A stretch of 64,000 nucleotides of DNA from JBFWWP01 sp050246115 (GCA_050246115.1 JBFWWP010000001.1:248001-312000), one strand, 5' to 3'; positions 39,031-48,272 are shown, counted from the stretch's first letter. Numbers and translations: made by a program. Notes: a model not told the origin generated them from the letters alone.

Positions 39031-39855
39031 TTAGCTGGACGCCGACGCGTACGCGCGCAGTCCCGCGCGCCAGAGCCAGAGCATGACGCCGAAGGCGACG
39101 GCGTTGACTCCCAGTATGTGGAGCAGCAAGGCCGGGGTGGCGCCCTCGAACAACAGGTGCGTGGGGTACGACGCGATCAGCGCGAACGGGATGACCGTCG
39201 TCAACAGGCGGCGCGTCCAGCCGGTGTAGATCGCGTGAGGGCGGTTCGCGAGGGTCTCGAGCCCGAAGTACAGGTCGTGGATGCCCTCGGCGGAATGGGT
39301 CCAGAAGACCGGGATGATGAAGAGCATGTGGAGCACGTAGTGCAGGAAGAGCCCGGCGAAGAGAAGCAGCACAAAGAGGGCGATGTTGAGGGTGCCCAGG
39401 GGCTCGGGATAGCGAACGAGCGACCATGTGAGGATCGCGCCAGCGAGGAGCAAGTTCAAGAACGAGTTTGCAGCGAAGTCGCGGCAGCTCAGGAAGAACA
39501 GGGAAGAGACCGGGCGCACGAGGTAGTAATCGAGATCGCCGTTGTTGATGAAGGTCGGAAGCCACCACGAGTTGTTCGAGAACAGGGTCATGTTGAGCGC
39601 GTCGATGAAGAAGTAGCCCGCGGCGAAGACGAAGACCTGGTCCAGGGTCCACCCCCCGAGGGTACCCGTGTGCTGGAACAGTACGGAGAAAAAGGCGAGG
39701 TGGGTGAGATAGAAGACCCCGTCCATGATCACGCGAAAGAAGAAGTCCACTCGGAACTCGAGCGCACGACTGAACGAGAAGCGGAGGAAGTACCCGTACA
39801 AGCGCAGGTAGCGAATGAGGGGCGCCTTGGCGTCGTCGGTCACGTCTTGACTCAT
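39031..39855 (-). CDS. ABC-2 type transporter permease 2
   Basis: 274 residues with about six membrane helices (FFSVLFQHTGTLGGWTLDQV and VFVFAAGYFFIDALNMTLFS among them; later LFVLLLFAGLFLHYVLHMLF and WTRRLLTTVIPFALIASYP). It resembles the ABC-2 permeases of the PF06182 kind, which come as two different subunits with one ATPase. The start (ATG 39855) overlaps the upstream permease by four bases. The stop codon TAA is the triplet flanking MITE copy A, so the C-terminal end may have been set by the insertion. Confidence 0.82.
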   Translation of the reverse strand: MSQDVTDDAKAPLIRYLRLYGYFLRFSFSRALEFRVDFFFRVIMDGVFYLTHLAFFSVLFQHTGTLGGWTLDQVFVFAAGYFFIDALNMTLFSNNSWWLPTFINNGDLDYYLVRPVSSLFFLSCRDFAANSFLNLLLAGAILTWSLVRYPEPLGTLNIALFVLLLFAGLFLHYVLHMLFIIPVFWTHSAEGIHDLYFGLETLANRPHAIYTGWTRRLLTTVIPFALIASYPTHLLFEGATPALLLHILGVNAVAFGVMLWLWRAGLRAYASASS

Positions 39856-40664
39856 ATGCCGACTCCGGTGTAGCGGCGCTCGCCGAGCTTCCAGACCAGA
39901 TGCGCGAGCAACGCAAAGAACCCGCACCACACCAACGTAACGGCGACGCCGAGTGCCCATTCGCCGGGGTCCGTGCGTCCGAGCAGAGTTTGGACCGGCT
40001 GGTAGAAGAGGTATGGGAACGGGAGCAGGGTCAGCAGGTCTCGAACGCCTTGTGGGAACAAGTCGAGCGGGATCATGCCCCCGCCGAGGAAGCTGCTGGA
40101 GAATCGCAGCAGAACCGCGAGACTCCACACGTTGTCCGCCCAGAACGCGACCGCGGTGATCGGTATGGTCATGAAGTAGTAGACGAGGTGAGCGAGCAGT
40201 ACCGACACCAGAGCGCGACTGACGCTGCCGACTCCGATCTGGAGGTCCATGGGCAGCTCGAAGAAACAGGCGAACACCGTGGCGATGGCAGCCGCCTGGA
40301 GCAGCAAGGGCAGCATGTTGCCGAGTTGTTGCGCGTACTTGAAGACAATGACCTGTGTGGGGAACACGAGGTAGCGGGTGAGCGTGCCTTGATAGATCTC
40401 GCGCGAGAGTCCTAGTCCCATGTCGGAGCCGCGCACGACCTTGCTGAGCAGCGATACGACCACGTAGTAGAGGATCATCGCGTTGAAGGTCAGTCCGCCA
40501 ATGCGCTCGACGCCCTGCAACTCGAAGATCGATCGCCAGAGGAACCACGGAATCGCGAAGCCGGTCACCAAGCCGACGACCGCCGTGGCCCAAAAGGCGG
40601 CACGGTAGCTCATGGCCTTGCGCGCTTCCATGCTCGCAACTTGGAGGAAGAGGCGTGGGCTCAT
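39852..40664 (-). CDS. ABC-2 type transporter permease 1
   Basis: 270 residues, about six membrane helices (AAFWATAVVGLVTGFAIPWF, MLPLLLQAAAIATVFACFF, ALVSVLLAHLVYYFMTIPIT, VTLVWCGFFALLAHLVW). It pairs with permease 2 as a heterodimeric export channel. The cytoplasmic loop LSREIYQGTLTRYLVFPT likely contacts the ATPase; similar GTL-x-xYL patterns occur in PF06182 relatives. It overlaps both neighbours by four bases, so the three genes are one translationally coupled operon. Confidence 0.83.
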   Translation of the reverse strand: MSPRLFLQVASMEARKAMSYRAAFWATAVVGLVTGFAIPWFLWRSIFELQGVERIGGLTFNAMILYYVVVSLLSKVVRGSDMGLGLSREIYQGTLTRYLVFPTQVIVFKYAQQLGNMLPLLLQAAAIATVFACFFELPMDLQIGVGSVSRALVSVLLAHLVYYFMTIPITAVAFWADNVWSLAVLLRFSSSFLGGGMIPLDLFPQGVRDLLTLLPFPYLFYQPVQTLLGRTDPGEWALGVAVTLVWCGFFALLAHLVWKLGERRYTGVGI

Positions 40665-41668
40665 GTCGTCGACCTCGCCGCTGAATCGCTGCGGCTTCCC
40701 ATGAGGCCCTCAATGATGGTGCCGATGTCCGTCTCCTCGATGGAGAGATCGGCTACCGGATAGCGGCGCAGGATCTCGGCCGCGGAGCGGGCAACCGCGG
40801 CCCGCGGGACCTTGGCTTTGATGAATCCGTCCGTTTGCTCGAGGACATCGCCCAGGCCGTGGTCGAACGTTCCGGCAGCCGGGACCGCTTCCCCAGGGCG
40901 AAAGTGGGCGGTGAGTACCTTGTGGGTCGCGAACTCCTCGACGACGCGCGCCAAGGGACCGTCGTAAACCAGTTCACCGTTGCGCATGATCAGGATGCGA
41001 CGACAGAGTTGCTCGATGTCCTCCATGTAGTGGCTGGTGAGGATCATTGCCGGCCGAAACTCACGCTGATAGTGAAGAACGAACTCGCGAATGGCGCGCT
41101 GGGCAGTGATGTCGAGCCCAATCGTGGGCTCATCGAGGTACACGACCCGAGGTTCGTGCAGCAAGGCGGCGATGAGCTCCATCTTCATCCGCTCGCCGAG
41201 GGAGAGGCGGCGGACCTGGATGTGCATCAACTGGCCGACACCGAGTACCTCCTGGAGGTGTGCGAGGGTTCGTTGGAAGCGCTCCGGGGGGACCTGGTAG
41301 ATTTCGCGAAGCAGCAAGAAACAGTCGGCGGCGGGCAGGTCCCACCAGAGCTGCGCCTTCTGTCCCATGATCAAGGCCATGCGGCGCCGTAACCGGTTGT
41401 CTCGTTGCCATGGACGGTAGCCGAGCACCTGGGCGTCGCCGCTCGTGGGGTGAATGATGCCCGCTAGCATCTTGACGAGCGTGGTCTTGCCAGCGCCATT
41501 GGCACCGACGAGTCCCACGATCTCGCCCTCGCCGATGTCGAACGACACCTCCCGGACAGCGTCGTTGATGACTCGCTGGCGCCGGACCAAAGCCCGCAAC
41601 GACCCCAAGAACCCCGGCGCCTTCTTGTGCACCACGAAGGTCTTGGAGAGCTTGGTGACGTGAATCAC
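40661..41668 (-). CDS. ABC transporter ATP-binding protein (ABC-2 exporter)
   Basis: 335 residues. Walker A GLVGANGAGKTTLVK, signature LSLGERMKMELIAALLH, Walker B VVYLDEPTIGLD and switch His in LTSHYMEDIE are all intact. The C-terminal 100 residues are a regulatory tail typical of polysaccharide, bacteriocin or viologen exporters. GTG 41668 has AAAGGG 7 bases upstream. It is first of the operon with two permeases. The substrate is unknown; there is no adjacent biosynthetic gene. Confidence 0.92.
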   Translation of the reverse strand: MIHVTKLSKTFVVHKKAPGFLGSLRALVRRQRVINDAVREVSFDIGEGEIVGLVGANGAGKTTLVKMLAGIIHPTSGDAQVLGYRPWQRDNRLRRRMALIMGQKAQLWWDLPAADCFLLLREIYQVPPERFQRTLAHLQEVLGVGQLMHIQVRRLSLGERMKMELIAALLHEPRVVYLDEPTIGLDITAQRAIREFVLHYQREFRPAMILTSHYMEDIEQLCRRILIMRNGELVYDGPLARVVEEFATHKVLTAHFRPGEAVPAAGTFDHGLGDVLEQTDGFIKAKVPRAAVARSAAEILRRYPVADLSIEETDIGTIIEGLMGSRSDSAARSTT

Positions 41669-42207
41669 GGTGGCGCCCTTTCGAGGCGGAGAGTACGGCT
41701 GCCCATCGGGGGGCTTGCGACGCGTGCCGCAGCGACGGACCTCACGTCGAGTACGTCCCTGAGGCACGGGCCCGGAGAGTTCGTCGGTTGGTCAGCGGCG
41801 CGCCGGGCATGCGCGGCCCACACGACCCGAATCCCGGGGATGGCACCTCGCTCGGGTGACCCAACGCCAGGACCCCCCCGAGGGGCCGATCATAGTGCCG
41901 CGGGTCGTCAGTGGGCATGCTTTCTCGGCACGAACTGCGCGCCCGTGGGATGGGTCGTGGAAGCGGAGTTGGGGCACCTCGAGCACGAGGACCCGTGCTC
42001 AGCCACCCTTGCCGCCGAGCCGCCGATTTCCTAGAATCCCGGCCCCCGCAAAGCTCCCTTCGAGTCCCGAGGGCCAGGCCCGCACCTTCCTGAATTGGGA
42101 GCTTGGAAGCCGCGGAAGGTGGGAGGCCGGGCGGCTCCGGCCTGCTCGAGTCGCGGTGACCCCGGAGCGAAGCGAACTCACGGTTGTCGAACGAAGGGAG
42201 AGATGGG
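41669..42207. other. 539-bp divergent region upstream of the hydroxyacyl-CoA dehydrogenase
   Basis: Contains a sigma-70-like promoter (42009-42037) for the plus-strand fatty-acid genes. Nothing else was recognised in the left 340 bases. Confidence 0.45.
42009..42037 (+). promoter_or_regulatory. Probable promoter of the 3-hydroxyacyl-CoA dehydrogenase gene
   Basis: TTGCCG, 17-base spacer, TAGAAT, followed by CCCGGCCCCC. The -10 context CTAGAATCCCGG is similar to those at 22057 and 49955. Confidence 0.55.
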
Positions 42208-43077
42208 TTGCCGTCAGAGGATCCGCGAAGAGTCGCCGTCATCGGCGGCGGGACGATGGGAACTGGAATCGCCCAGGTGTTCGCACAGGCGGGGCACCGG
42301 GTGACCCTCATCGACTCGTTGCCCGCCGCGCGGGAGCGGGCTCGTTCCACCATCGAGAAGAGTCTGGGTCGCCTTCAAAGCAAAGGCAAGCTGAGCGCCG
42401 ATGACGTCGCGCGCGCCTCGAGCCGCCTGTCCCTGGCGACCGACATCTCGGCGGCGGCGGATGCCTTCCTCGCGATCGAGGCCGTGCCCGAGAGTCGGGA
42501 GCTCAAGCTCGAAGTTCACCGAGAGCTCGATCGCCACCTCCCCGAAGGAGCGATTCAAGCCACCAACACCTCCTCCTTGCCGATCACTGAGCTCGCTGCA
42601 GCGACTCGCCGACCGGACCGCTTCATCGGGATGCACTTCATGAATCCCGTCCCCATTATGCGCCTGGTGGAAGTCATCCGTGGCCACTTCACGAGTGACG
42701 AAACATGCGCCACCACGATGGAGCTGAGTCGCCGACTCGACAAGGTACCGGTCGAGGTGAACGACTACCCTGGGTTCGTGTCCAATCGGGTTTTGATGCC
42801 CATGATCAACGAGGCGGTCTACTGCGTCATGGAGGGGGTGGCAACCCCGGCGGCGATCGACGAGATCATGAAGCTCGGAATGTCGCACCCGATGGGACCG
42901 CTCACGCTCGCGGATTTCATTGGGCTCGACGTTTGCCTGCACATCCTCGAGGTGCTGCACTCGGGCTTGGGAGATCCCAAGTACCGTCCGTGCCCGCTGC
43001 TGAAGAAGATGGTCGCTGCCGGATGCTTGGGCAGGAAGACCGGGGCTGGATTCTATGAGTACGACACGGGACCGTGA
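42208..43077 (+). CDS. 3-hydroxyacyl-CoA (3-hydroxybutyryl-CoA) dehydrogenase
   Basis: 289 residues. NAD loop VAVIGGGTMGTGIAQVFA; catalytic His in IGMHFMNPVPIMRLVEV (about 142) with the Glu of LAIEAVPESRELKLEV; C-terminal dimer domain NDYPGFVSNRVLMPMINEA and FYEYDTGP. It oxidises 3-hydroxyacyl-CoA in beta-oxidation or runs the reverse step in butanoate/PHB metabolism. TTG 42208 is chosen for AAGGGAGA 8 bases upstream; the TTG at 42184 lacks a site. Two acyl-CoA dehydrogenases and a thiolase follow. Confidence 0.9.
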   Translation: MPSEDPRRVAVIGGGTMGTGIAQVFAQAGHRVTLIDSLPAARERARSTIEKSLGRLQSKGKLSADDVARASSRLSLATDISAAADAFLAIEAVPESRELKLEVHRELDRHLPEGAIQATNTSSLPITELAAATRRPDRFIGMHFMNPVPIMRLVEVIRGHFTSDETCATTMELSRRLDKVPVEVNDYPGFVSNRVLMPMINEAVYCVMEGVATPAAIDEIMKLGMSHPMGPLTLADFIGLDVCLHILEVLHSGLGDPKYRPCPLLKKMVAAGCLGRKTGAGFYEYDTGP

Positions 43078-43107
43078 GTCTCGCCGAGGCCCGAAGCAAG
43101 CGCGAAC

Positions 43108-43141
43108 TAGAGTTGCTTGTGAATGCGCTTGATTTGGGTCT
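43108..43141 (+). repeat. Dispersed motif, copy 3
   Basis: TAGAGTTGCTTGTGAATGCG then CTTGATTTGGGTCT, about 97 bases upstream of the acyl-CoA dehydrogenase start. It is the best-preserved partner of copies 1 and 2. Confidence 0.7.
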
Positions 43142-43238
43142 AGGTATGGGGTCCGCGGGGTATCATGACGAAAAGCCTGGGGTCGAGCGAAGGACCGCGA
43201 AACGACCCCTTGGCGCTGGAGGAAGGGCCCGGTAGCAA

Positions 43239-44381
43239 ATGCTGTTCGAGCTGACCGAGTCTCAGAGGCAGTTTCGAGACACTGCGCGGGAGTTTGCGGA
43301 CAAGATCCTCATCCCCAACGCGGATCGCTACGATCTGCACGAGGAGTTTCCGGCTGACAACCTGCGGAAGCTGGCGGAGCTTGGCTTCATGGGAATCTGC
43401 ATTCCCGAGGAGTACGGGGGCAGCGGGTTGGACAACACGACGCTCTGCGTTGCGCTGGAGGAGATTCAGCGCGGCTGCGCGTCGACCGGCGTGACGCTGT
43501 CGGTGCACAACTCGTTGCTGACGGGCCCCATCCTCAACTTCGGGGCCGACGAGTTGAAGCAAAGATACCTCCCGAAGCTCGCTTCCGGCGAGTGGCTCGG
43601 GGCCTACGCGATTACCGAGCCAAACTTCGGCTCCGATGCGGCGCGCATCGAGTCCACCTGCGTACGTCGGGGCGACAGGTACATCCTGAACGGGACCAAG
43701 GCGTGGATCACCAATGGCGGCCACGCACAGGTTTTCATTCTGTTCGCGAGTTTGGACCCGTCACAGGGGCCGGGTGCGATGTGCGCCTTCGTCGTGGAGA
43801 AGTCGTTCCCGGGCCTTCGGATCGGCAAGAAAGAGGAGAAACTCGGCATTCGTGGATCCGACACGGTGTCGCTCGTCCTCGAGGACCTCGAAGTGCCCAC
43901 CCAGAATCTGCTCGGGGAGGAAGGGCAAGGCTTCAAGATCGCGATGCACACGCTCGATGGCGGGCGCATCGGGATCGCAACCCAGTCGGTCGGGATTGCG
44001 CAAGGCGCGTTGGACGCAACGGTCAAGTTCGTGAACGAGCACGAGCAGGACGGGAAACCCTTGAAGCGCTCGCAGACCGTGCAGTGGAAGGTCGCCGACA
44101 TGGCCACCGAGATCGACGCCGCGCGGCTCCTGACCTTGCGGGCGGCGCGCCTGAAGGACCGGGGACAACCGCACTCCAAGGAGGCGTCGATGGCGAAGCT
44201 GTACGCCTCGGAGATGTCGAATCGGGTCGCTCGTGAGGCAATTCACATCCAGGGTGGCGTCGGTGTTTGTCGCGGGCAGGCCGTGTCGCGGCTGTTTCGG
44301 GATGCGAAGATCACCGAGATTTACGAGGGTACCAGCGAGATTCAGCGGCTGGTCATTTCCCGGCGCGTTCTCGAAGACTGA
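43239..44381 (+). CDS. Acyl-CoA dehydrogenase (short/medium-chain type)
   Basis: 380 residues. FAD-binding motifs YAITEPNFGSDAARIE and WITNGGHAQVFILFA; the catalytic Glu is in KITEIYEGTSEIQR (about 362), in the place used by short- and medium-chain enzymes. It oxidises acyl-CoA to enoyl-CoA and passes electrons to ETF, and thence to the ETF-QO encoded at 62168. Starts ATG 43239 (MLFELTESQRQFRDTAREFA), which fits the family. It is followed after 56 bases by a diverged paralogue. Confidence 0.93.
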   Translation: MLFELTESQRQFRDTAREFADKILIPNADRYDLHEEFPADNLRKLAELGFMGICIPEEYGGSGLDNTTLCVALEEIQRGCASTGVTLSVHNSLLTGPILNFGADELKQRYLPKLASGEWLGAYAITEPNFGSDAARIESTCVRRGDRYILNGTKAWITNGGHAQVFILFASLDPSQGPGAMCAFVVEKSFPGLRIGKKEEKLGIRGSDTVSLVLEDLEVPTQNLLGEEGQGFKIAMHTLDGGRIGIATQSVGIAQGALDATVKFVNEHEQDGKPLKRSQTVQWKVADMATEIDAARLLTLRAARLKDRGQPHSKEASMAKLYASEMSNRVAREAIHIQGGVGVCRGQAVSRLFRDAKITEIYEGTSEIQRLVISRRVLED

Positions 44382-44437
44382 GCTCGTCAGGCGGGTGTGC
44401 ATCACGTGCATTCGGGGCACGTGCGAAAGGACTCATT

Positions 44438-45583
44438 GTGATCAGGTTGAACGAAGACCACCAACAGATCCGCGAGGTCGTCGCTTCGTTCTCCGACAAC
44501 GAGCTTTGGCCGGGCGCGCCGGCCATCGACAAGGACCAGCGGTTCCCGACGGCGGCACTCGCTCAGCTGGCGGAACTCGGTGTCCTGGGGATTCCCGTGT
44601 CCAGCGAACACGGTGGCGCCGACGGCGATCTCTTGATGTTGACCCTTGTGCTCGAGGAACTCGCCCGCGGCTGTGCGGCTACGAGTGTCGTCGTGGCAAC
44701 ACACGCGGCGGCAGCGCTGGCGATCCGTCAAACCGGCAGCGCCGAGCAGCAGGCCATGTATCTGAGCGGGGTCGCGAGCGGTGACACCGTGGCGACCCTC
44801 GTGCTCGCGCAAGTCCGGTCGGGTGGTAAGGGCTCCGAAGCGCCGTGCTTGGCGACGCCCGATGGGGATGACTGGTTGCTGGACGGGAGTGCGAAGTTCG
44901 TCATCGGCGCGTCCGAGGCCGGCCTGTACGTCGTTTTCGCCCGCACGCCCGAGGCGCGAGGGGGAGACTGCCACGCCTTCGCGATCGCCGGTGGGGCGTC
45001 CCACCCCGGCGTGCGCATCGAGCGGGTCGAGGACATGTTGGGCCTGCGCGGCGGACGATTTGCCGAGGTCGTGTTCGACGGTTGTCGGATACCGGGCAGT
45101 GCCGTCCTGGGAGCCGGGCGACCGGTGAACGAGGCGTTGAGCACGGTGGTGGCTGGCACGCGGATCGCCGCGGCCGCGATCGCAACCGGCGTTGCTCGAA
45201 GGGCGATCGACTATGCCCGTCAGTACGCGGGGGAGCGGCGAGCGTTCGGGAAGTCGATCGATCGCTTCGAGGCGATCCGCAACTTGTTCGCGGATGCGGT
45301 GACGGGCACCGAGGCCGGGGCCCTCCTCGCCTACCGCGCAGCGTACCTCGCTGATCAGAAGCAGAGCTTCGACGCCGAGGCGAGCATGGCCAAACTGTAC
45401 TGCACGGAGGCAGCGTACCGAACCACGAAGAGCTGCGTCCAGATTCTGGGAGGGAATGGCTTCTCTCGGGAGTATCCGGTGGAGCGGATGTACCGCGACG
45501 CGGAGAGCCTCGAGGTGCTCGAAGCCCAGGCGAGCGTGCAGCGCCGAGTGATCGCCGCTCGCCTACTCGAGGGGATTTCCTGA
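44438..45583 (+). CDS. Divergent acyl-CoA dehydrogenase
   Basis: 381 residues. It is paralogous to the preceding gene but more diverged. The usual T-EPNFGSD flavin motif is replaced by VLAQVRSGGKGSEAP, and the active-site stretch IYEG becomes LEVLEAQASVQR, keeping a Glu at the catalytic place but changing the next Gly to Ala. The C-terminal helices (QILGGNGFSREYPVERMYRD) are normal. Substrate range or activity may differ. GTG 44438 has GAAAGGA 7 bases upstream. The stop overlaps the thiolase start (TGATG). Confidence 0.85.
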   Translation: MIRLNEDHQQIREVVASFSDNELWPGAPAIDKDQRFPTAALAQLAELGVLGIPVSSEHGGADGDLLMLTLVLEELARGCAATSVVVATHAAAALAIRQTGSAEQQAMYLSGVASGDTVATLVLAQVRSGGKGSEAPCLATPDGDDWLLDGSAKFVIGASEAGLYVVFARTPEARGGDCHAFAIAGGASHPGVRIERVEDMLGLRGGRFAEVVFDGCRIPGSAVLGAGRPVNEALSTVVAGTRIAAAAIATGVARRAIDYARQYAGERRAFGKSIDRFEAIRNLFADAVTGTEAGALLAYRAAYLADQKQSFDAEASMAKLYCTEAAYRTTKSCVQILGGNGFSREYPVERMYRDAESLEVLEAQASVQRRVIAARLLEGIS

Positions 45584-46761
45584 TGCGCGTGGCAGTGCTC
45601 GGTGCGCGCAGGACTCCCATCGGCAAGTTCCTCGGTGCGCTCGCAGGACTGAGGGCGGCGGATCTCGGCGCCTCCTTGGTCCCGACTCTGCTCGCCGACG
45701 CGAAGGTGCGAGCCGATCAAGTCGACGAACTGGTACTTGGGGTTGCGCGGCAGGCCGGCGGTGGCCCCAACCCGGCGCGTCAGGTTGCGATTCGTTCGGG
45801 CATCCCCGCGGACCGGACTTCCTACACGCTGAACATGGCATGCGGCTCGGGTCTGTTGGCCGTGATCCAGGGGGCACAGGCCATCCTGCGCGGCGAGGCC
45901 CGTCTGGTGGTCGCCGGCGGGGCCGAGAGCATGTCGCGAGTTCCATACCTCCTGGAGCAAGCCCGCGAAGGTTATCGTTTGGGGTCCGGCGAACTCGTCG
46001 ATGCGATGTATCGGGACGGATTCCAGTGTCCGCTCGCCGACCAACTCATGGGACGCACGGCAGAGAATCTCGCCGAGGAGTTCCACATCGACCGGCGCGA
46101 GCAGGACGAGTATGCCGTCGAGAGCCAGCGGCGTTGTGAGACGGCACGTAAGGCCGGCTACTTTTCGCCGGAGATCGCACCCGTCACGGTCACGGGCGCT
46201 CGGGGGGCTCCGACGCTCGTCGCGGTCGACGAGCATCCCCGGGACGGCACCACTCTCGAGTCCATGACGAAGCTGAAGCCCGTGTTCAAGGACGGGGGCA
46301 CCGTACATCCCGGGAACTCCTCGGGCATCACCGACGGAGCGGCGGCGCTGCTCTTGGCTTCGGACTCATATGCCGCACAGCTGGGCGTCGAGCCCTTGGC
46401 CTGGCTGGGCGCGTCGTCCAAGGCCGGCGTCGAGCCGCGGCGAATGGGACTGGGTCCAGTTCCGGCGGTGCAGAAACTGCTGGAAGCGACCGGCCGCGCG
46501 CTCTCGAGCTACGATTTGGTGGAGTTGAACGAGGCCTTTGCTGCTCAGGTGCTCGCCTGTGAGCGACAGCTTCGGATCGGCGACGCGCGCCTGAACGTCA
46601 ACGGCGGGGCGATCGCCCTGGGACATCCCATCGGCGCGACCGGGGCGCGGATCCTGGTCACCTTGATTCACGAACTACGGCGTCGATCGGCGACGCGCGG
46701 GCTCGCGACCCTGTGTGTTTCGGGCGGTCTCGGGTTGGCCCTCGAGGTCGAATGCCGGTAG
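45583..46761 (+). CDS. Acetyl-CoA acetyltransferase (thiolase)
   Basis: 392 residues. The nucleophilic Cys is in LNMACGSGLLAV (about 88), the second pair is His in ALGHPIGATGARI (about 348) and Cys in LCVSGGLGLALEV (about 378). It cleaves 3-ketoacyl-CoA or makes acetoacetyl-CoA. The biosynthetic subgroup is suggested by length and the C-terminal GGLG. It closes the cluster hydroxyacyl-CoA dehydrogenase - two acyl-CoA dehydrogenases - thiolase. It converges with the lipoprotein genes on the minus strand. Confidence 0.93.
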   Translation: MRVAVLGARRTPIGKFLGALAGLRAADLGASLVPTLLADAKVRADQVDELVLGVARQAGGGPNPARQVAIRSGIPADRTSYTLNMACGSGLLAVIQGAQAILRGEARLVVAGGAESMSRVPYLLEQAREGYRLGSGELVDAMYRDGFQCPLADQLMGRTAENLAEEFHIDRREQDEYAVESQRRCETARKAGYFSPEIAPVTVTGARGAPTLVAVDEHPRDGTTLESMTKLKPVFKDGGTVHPGNSSGITDGAAALLLASDSYAAQLGVEPLAWLGASSKAGVEPRRMGLGPVPAVQKLLEATGRALSSYDLVELNEAFAAQVLACERQLRIGDARLNVNGGAIALGHPIGATGARILVTLIHELRRRSATRGLATLCVSGGLGLALEVECR

Positions 46762-46801
46762 CGGGCAACGGGCCTCGTATCCCCGGCGCGCAGTCGATTC
46801 G

Positions 46802-47182
46802 CTAGTCGCGGCCGGTCCCGTCCACTTCCCGAGGTCGCCACACCTCTTGGTCTTCGACGTCGTCCGTGATCACGACCGGCAGCCGCTGGGGGTTCGAGAC
46901 GACCAGTTGCTGACGCCCCTGAGGTTCTCCTCGCCCATACCGCTCCAGCACCCGGATCTCGATTCGATCAGGAGTCGTCGTGACGCTCGCACCTGCCGAG
47001 CGTGAGAACTTGGCATAGGGTGGGACATACGTGACCAGCAGGTGCTCGCCGGTGGTCCACTGGACCCGTTCGATTCGCACCGACGTGGCGGCGACGCAGA
47101 TGGGCGGGAAGCTGACGCAGGCCGGGACCGCGAGCAGCAGCGGAGCGAGGCACGCGAGGCGCACGAGGCCGCTGCCGATCAC
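46802..47182 (-). CDS. Small lipoprotein, unknown (YcfL-like position)
   Basis: 126 residues. Signal APLLLAVPACVSFPP gives a candidate lipidated Cys near 23. The rest is a single beta-rich domain (SVRIERVQWTTGEHLLVTYV, DRIEIRVLERYGRGEPQGRQ). GTG 47182 overlaps the upstream LpoB-like gene's stop (GTGA). The pairing of a small YcfL-type lipoprotein with an LpoB-like one recalls the enterobacterial ycfL-lpoB order, but sequence similarity is too low to claim identity. Confidence 0.6.
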   Translation of the reverse strand: MIGSGLVRLACLAPLLLAVPACVSFPPICVAATSVRIERVQWTTGEHLLVTYVPPYAKFSRSAGASVTTTPDRIEIRVLERYGRGEPQGRQQLVVSNPQRLPVVITDDVEDQEVWRPREVDGTGRD

Positions 47183-47757
47183 CGGTAGAGTTCCAGACTG
47201 AGCCACGAGTTCTCTTTCGCCAGACGATTTCCCGTCGAGCAATCCACGACCTCGACGGACAAGAGAATGCGAGAGGTTCGATAGCCGGGTCCGGTCTTCG
47301 TGTTCTGTTGGTTCAGTTTCGCGAGGAGTAGGATCTCCGGGCGCTGTTGCTCTTCGTCGAGGATCGCGAGGAATCGTTCGCGGTCCCCGCGCGTGTGCAG
47401 ATCGGCCGGTTCGAGGTTGGCCTCGATCAGGGTTCGACGGACCAACTCGGGGCTCACACTGGTGCAGCGTGGCGTGTGGGTCACGGCTCGGTCGACGAAC
47501 TCCCATGTAACCTCCCGGAGGGCTTGGGAGGTTGCCGCGGAACCGCCCTCCGAGTAGGTGATCGCCGCGATCCGGTGGTCGCGCCCGTTCGCGGGGAGGG
47601 AGGTCGTGAGCGCTCGCTCGACCGTGTCGCCAACGGTTTCGGAGAAGGTACTCTGGCAGCCGCTCGCGAGAAGCGTGACCAGGGCGCCGGCGAGGAGTCG
47701 TCGGCAGCGCCAGAACCCCGTGACTCGGCTCGCGAGTTCGTTCTCGACAGGATGCAA
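47179..47757 (-). CDS. LpoB-like lipoprotein (possible penicillin-binding-protein activator)
   Basis: About 192 residues. Lipobox LLASGCQSTF. The mature domain shows the CsgG/LpoB pattern: RIAAITYSEGGSAATSQALR, a domain with SPELVRRTLIEANLEPADL, ILLLAKLNQQNTK and LLSVEVVDCSTGNRLAKENS. In proteobacteria LpoB stimulates PBP1B. The start is uncertain: TTG 47757 with GAAAGG 9 bases upstream, or ATG 47841, which would put the signal peptide unusually late. It overlaps the next gene by four bases. Confidence 0.65.
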   Translation of the reverse strand: MHPVENELASRVTGFWRCRRLLAGALVTLLASGCQSTFSETVGDTVERALTTSLPANGRDHRIAAITYSEGGSAATSQALREVTWEFVDRAVTHTPRCTSVSPELVRRTLIEANLEPADLHTRGDRERFLAILDEEQQRPEILLLAKLNQQNTKTGPGYRTSRILLSVEVVDCSTGNRLAKENSWLSLELYR

Positions 47758-48272
47758 CGCGTTGCGCCTTTCGGGGAGTGGTTCACGAGCACGCGCGCTT
47801 GATTTTGGGCCCAGCGCTCTGTCGCGACCGAACTTCGACAACGAACTGACGAGACGGGCACTCGACCGACATCGTCGGGTGCGCCCGACCCCCCGCGAGT
47901 CGGATCGGCCGCCACGCCTCGGGCCTTAGGATCGGCCACGACGGGGATCGGCCACGACGCGGATCGGCCAAGCCGGAGAGTCGGCCAAGTCGGAGAGTCG
48001 GCATAGGGTAGCTGGGTTCGAGCCAATTGCCCAGGCCGCTGTTGCCGGCGTTCGCTGGGCGGCTCGAGTCTCGTCCGGTACTCTGAGCCGGCGTCGAGCG
48101 CGTTTGGCCTCGGAGCCATTCGCCACGCTTCGTCGCGCTCTTGGGCTCGAGTCTCGACGCCAGTGGACACTCGGCCGGCCCCGCAAGACTGGGCGGCCCC
48201 GCTCGATGAATCGCACCGCAGCACGGCGCCCCTCACTTTCGAGAGGGGCTGTCTGGAGGCGAGATACCACCC
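47758..48272. other. 515-bp divergent region with minisatellite
   Basis: Between the LpoB-like gene (minus) and the glycosyltransferase (plus). It holds a degenerate 16-17 bp tandem repeat (47929-48003). No gene or clear promoter was recognised. Confidence 0.45.
47929..48003. repeat. 16-17 bp degenerate minisatellite
   Basis: Units GGATCGGCCACGACGG, GGATCGGCCACGACGC, GGATCGGCCAAGCCGG, then AGAGTCGGCCAAGTCGG and a partial AGAGTCGGC. It shows progressive divergence across the array. Confidence 0.8.

Noticed and set aside
46802..47757. One lipoprotein gene split by a frameshift
   Set aside because: Each frame has its own lipobox and the GTGA overlap is a normal coupling; two genes fit better.
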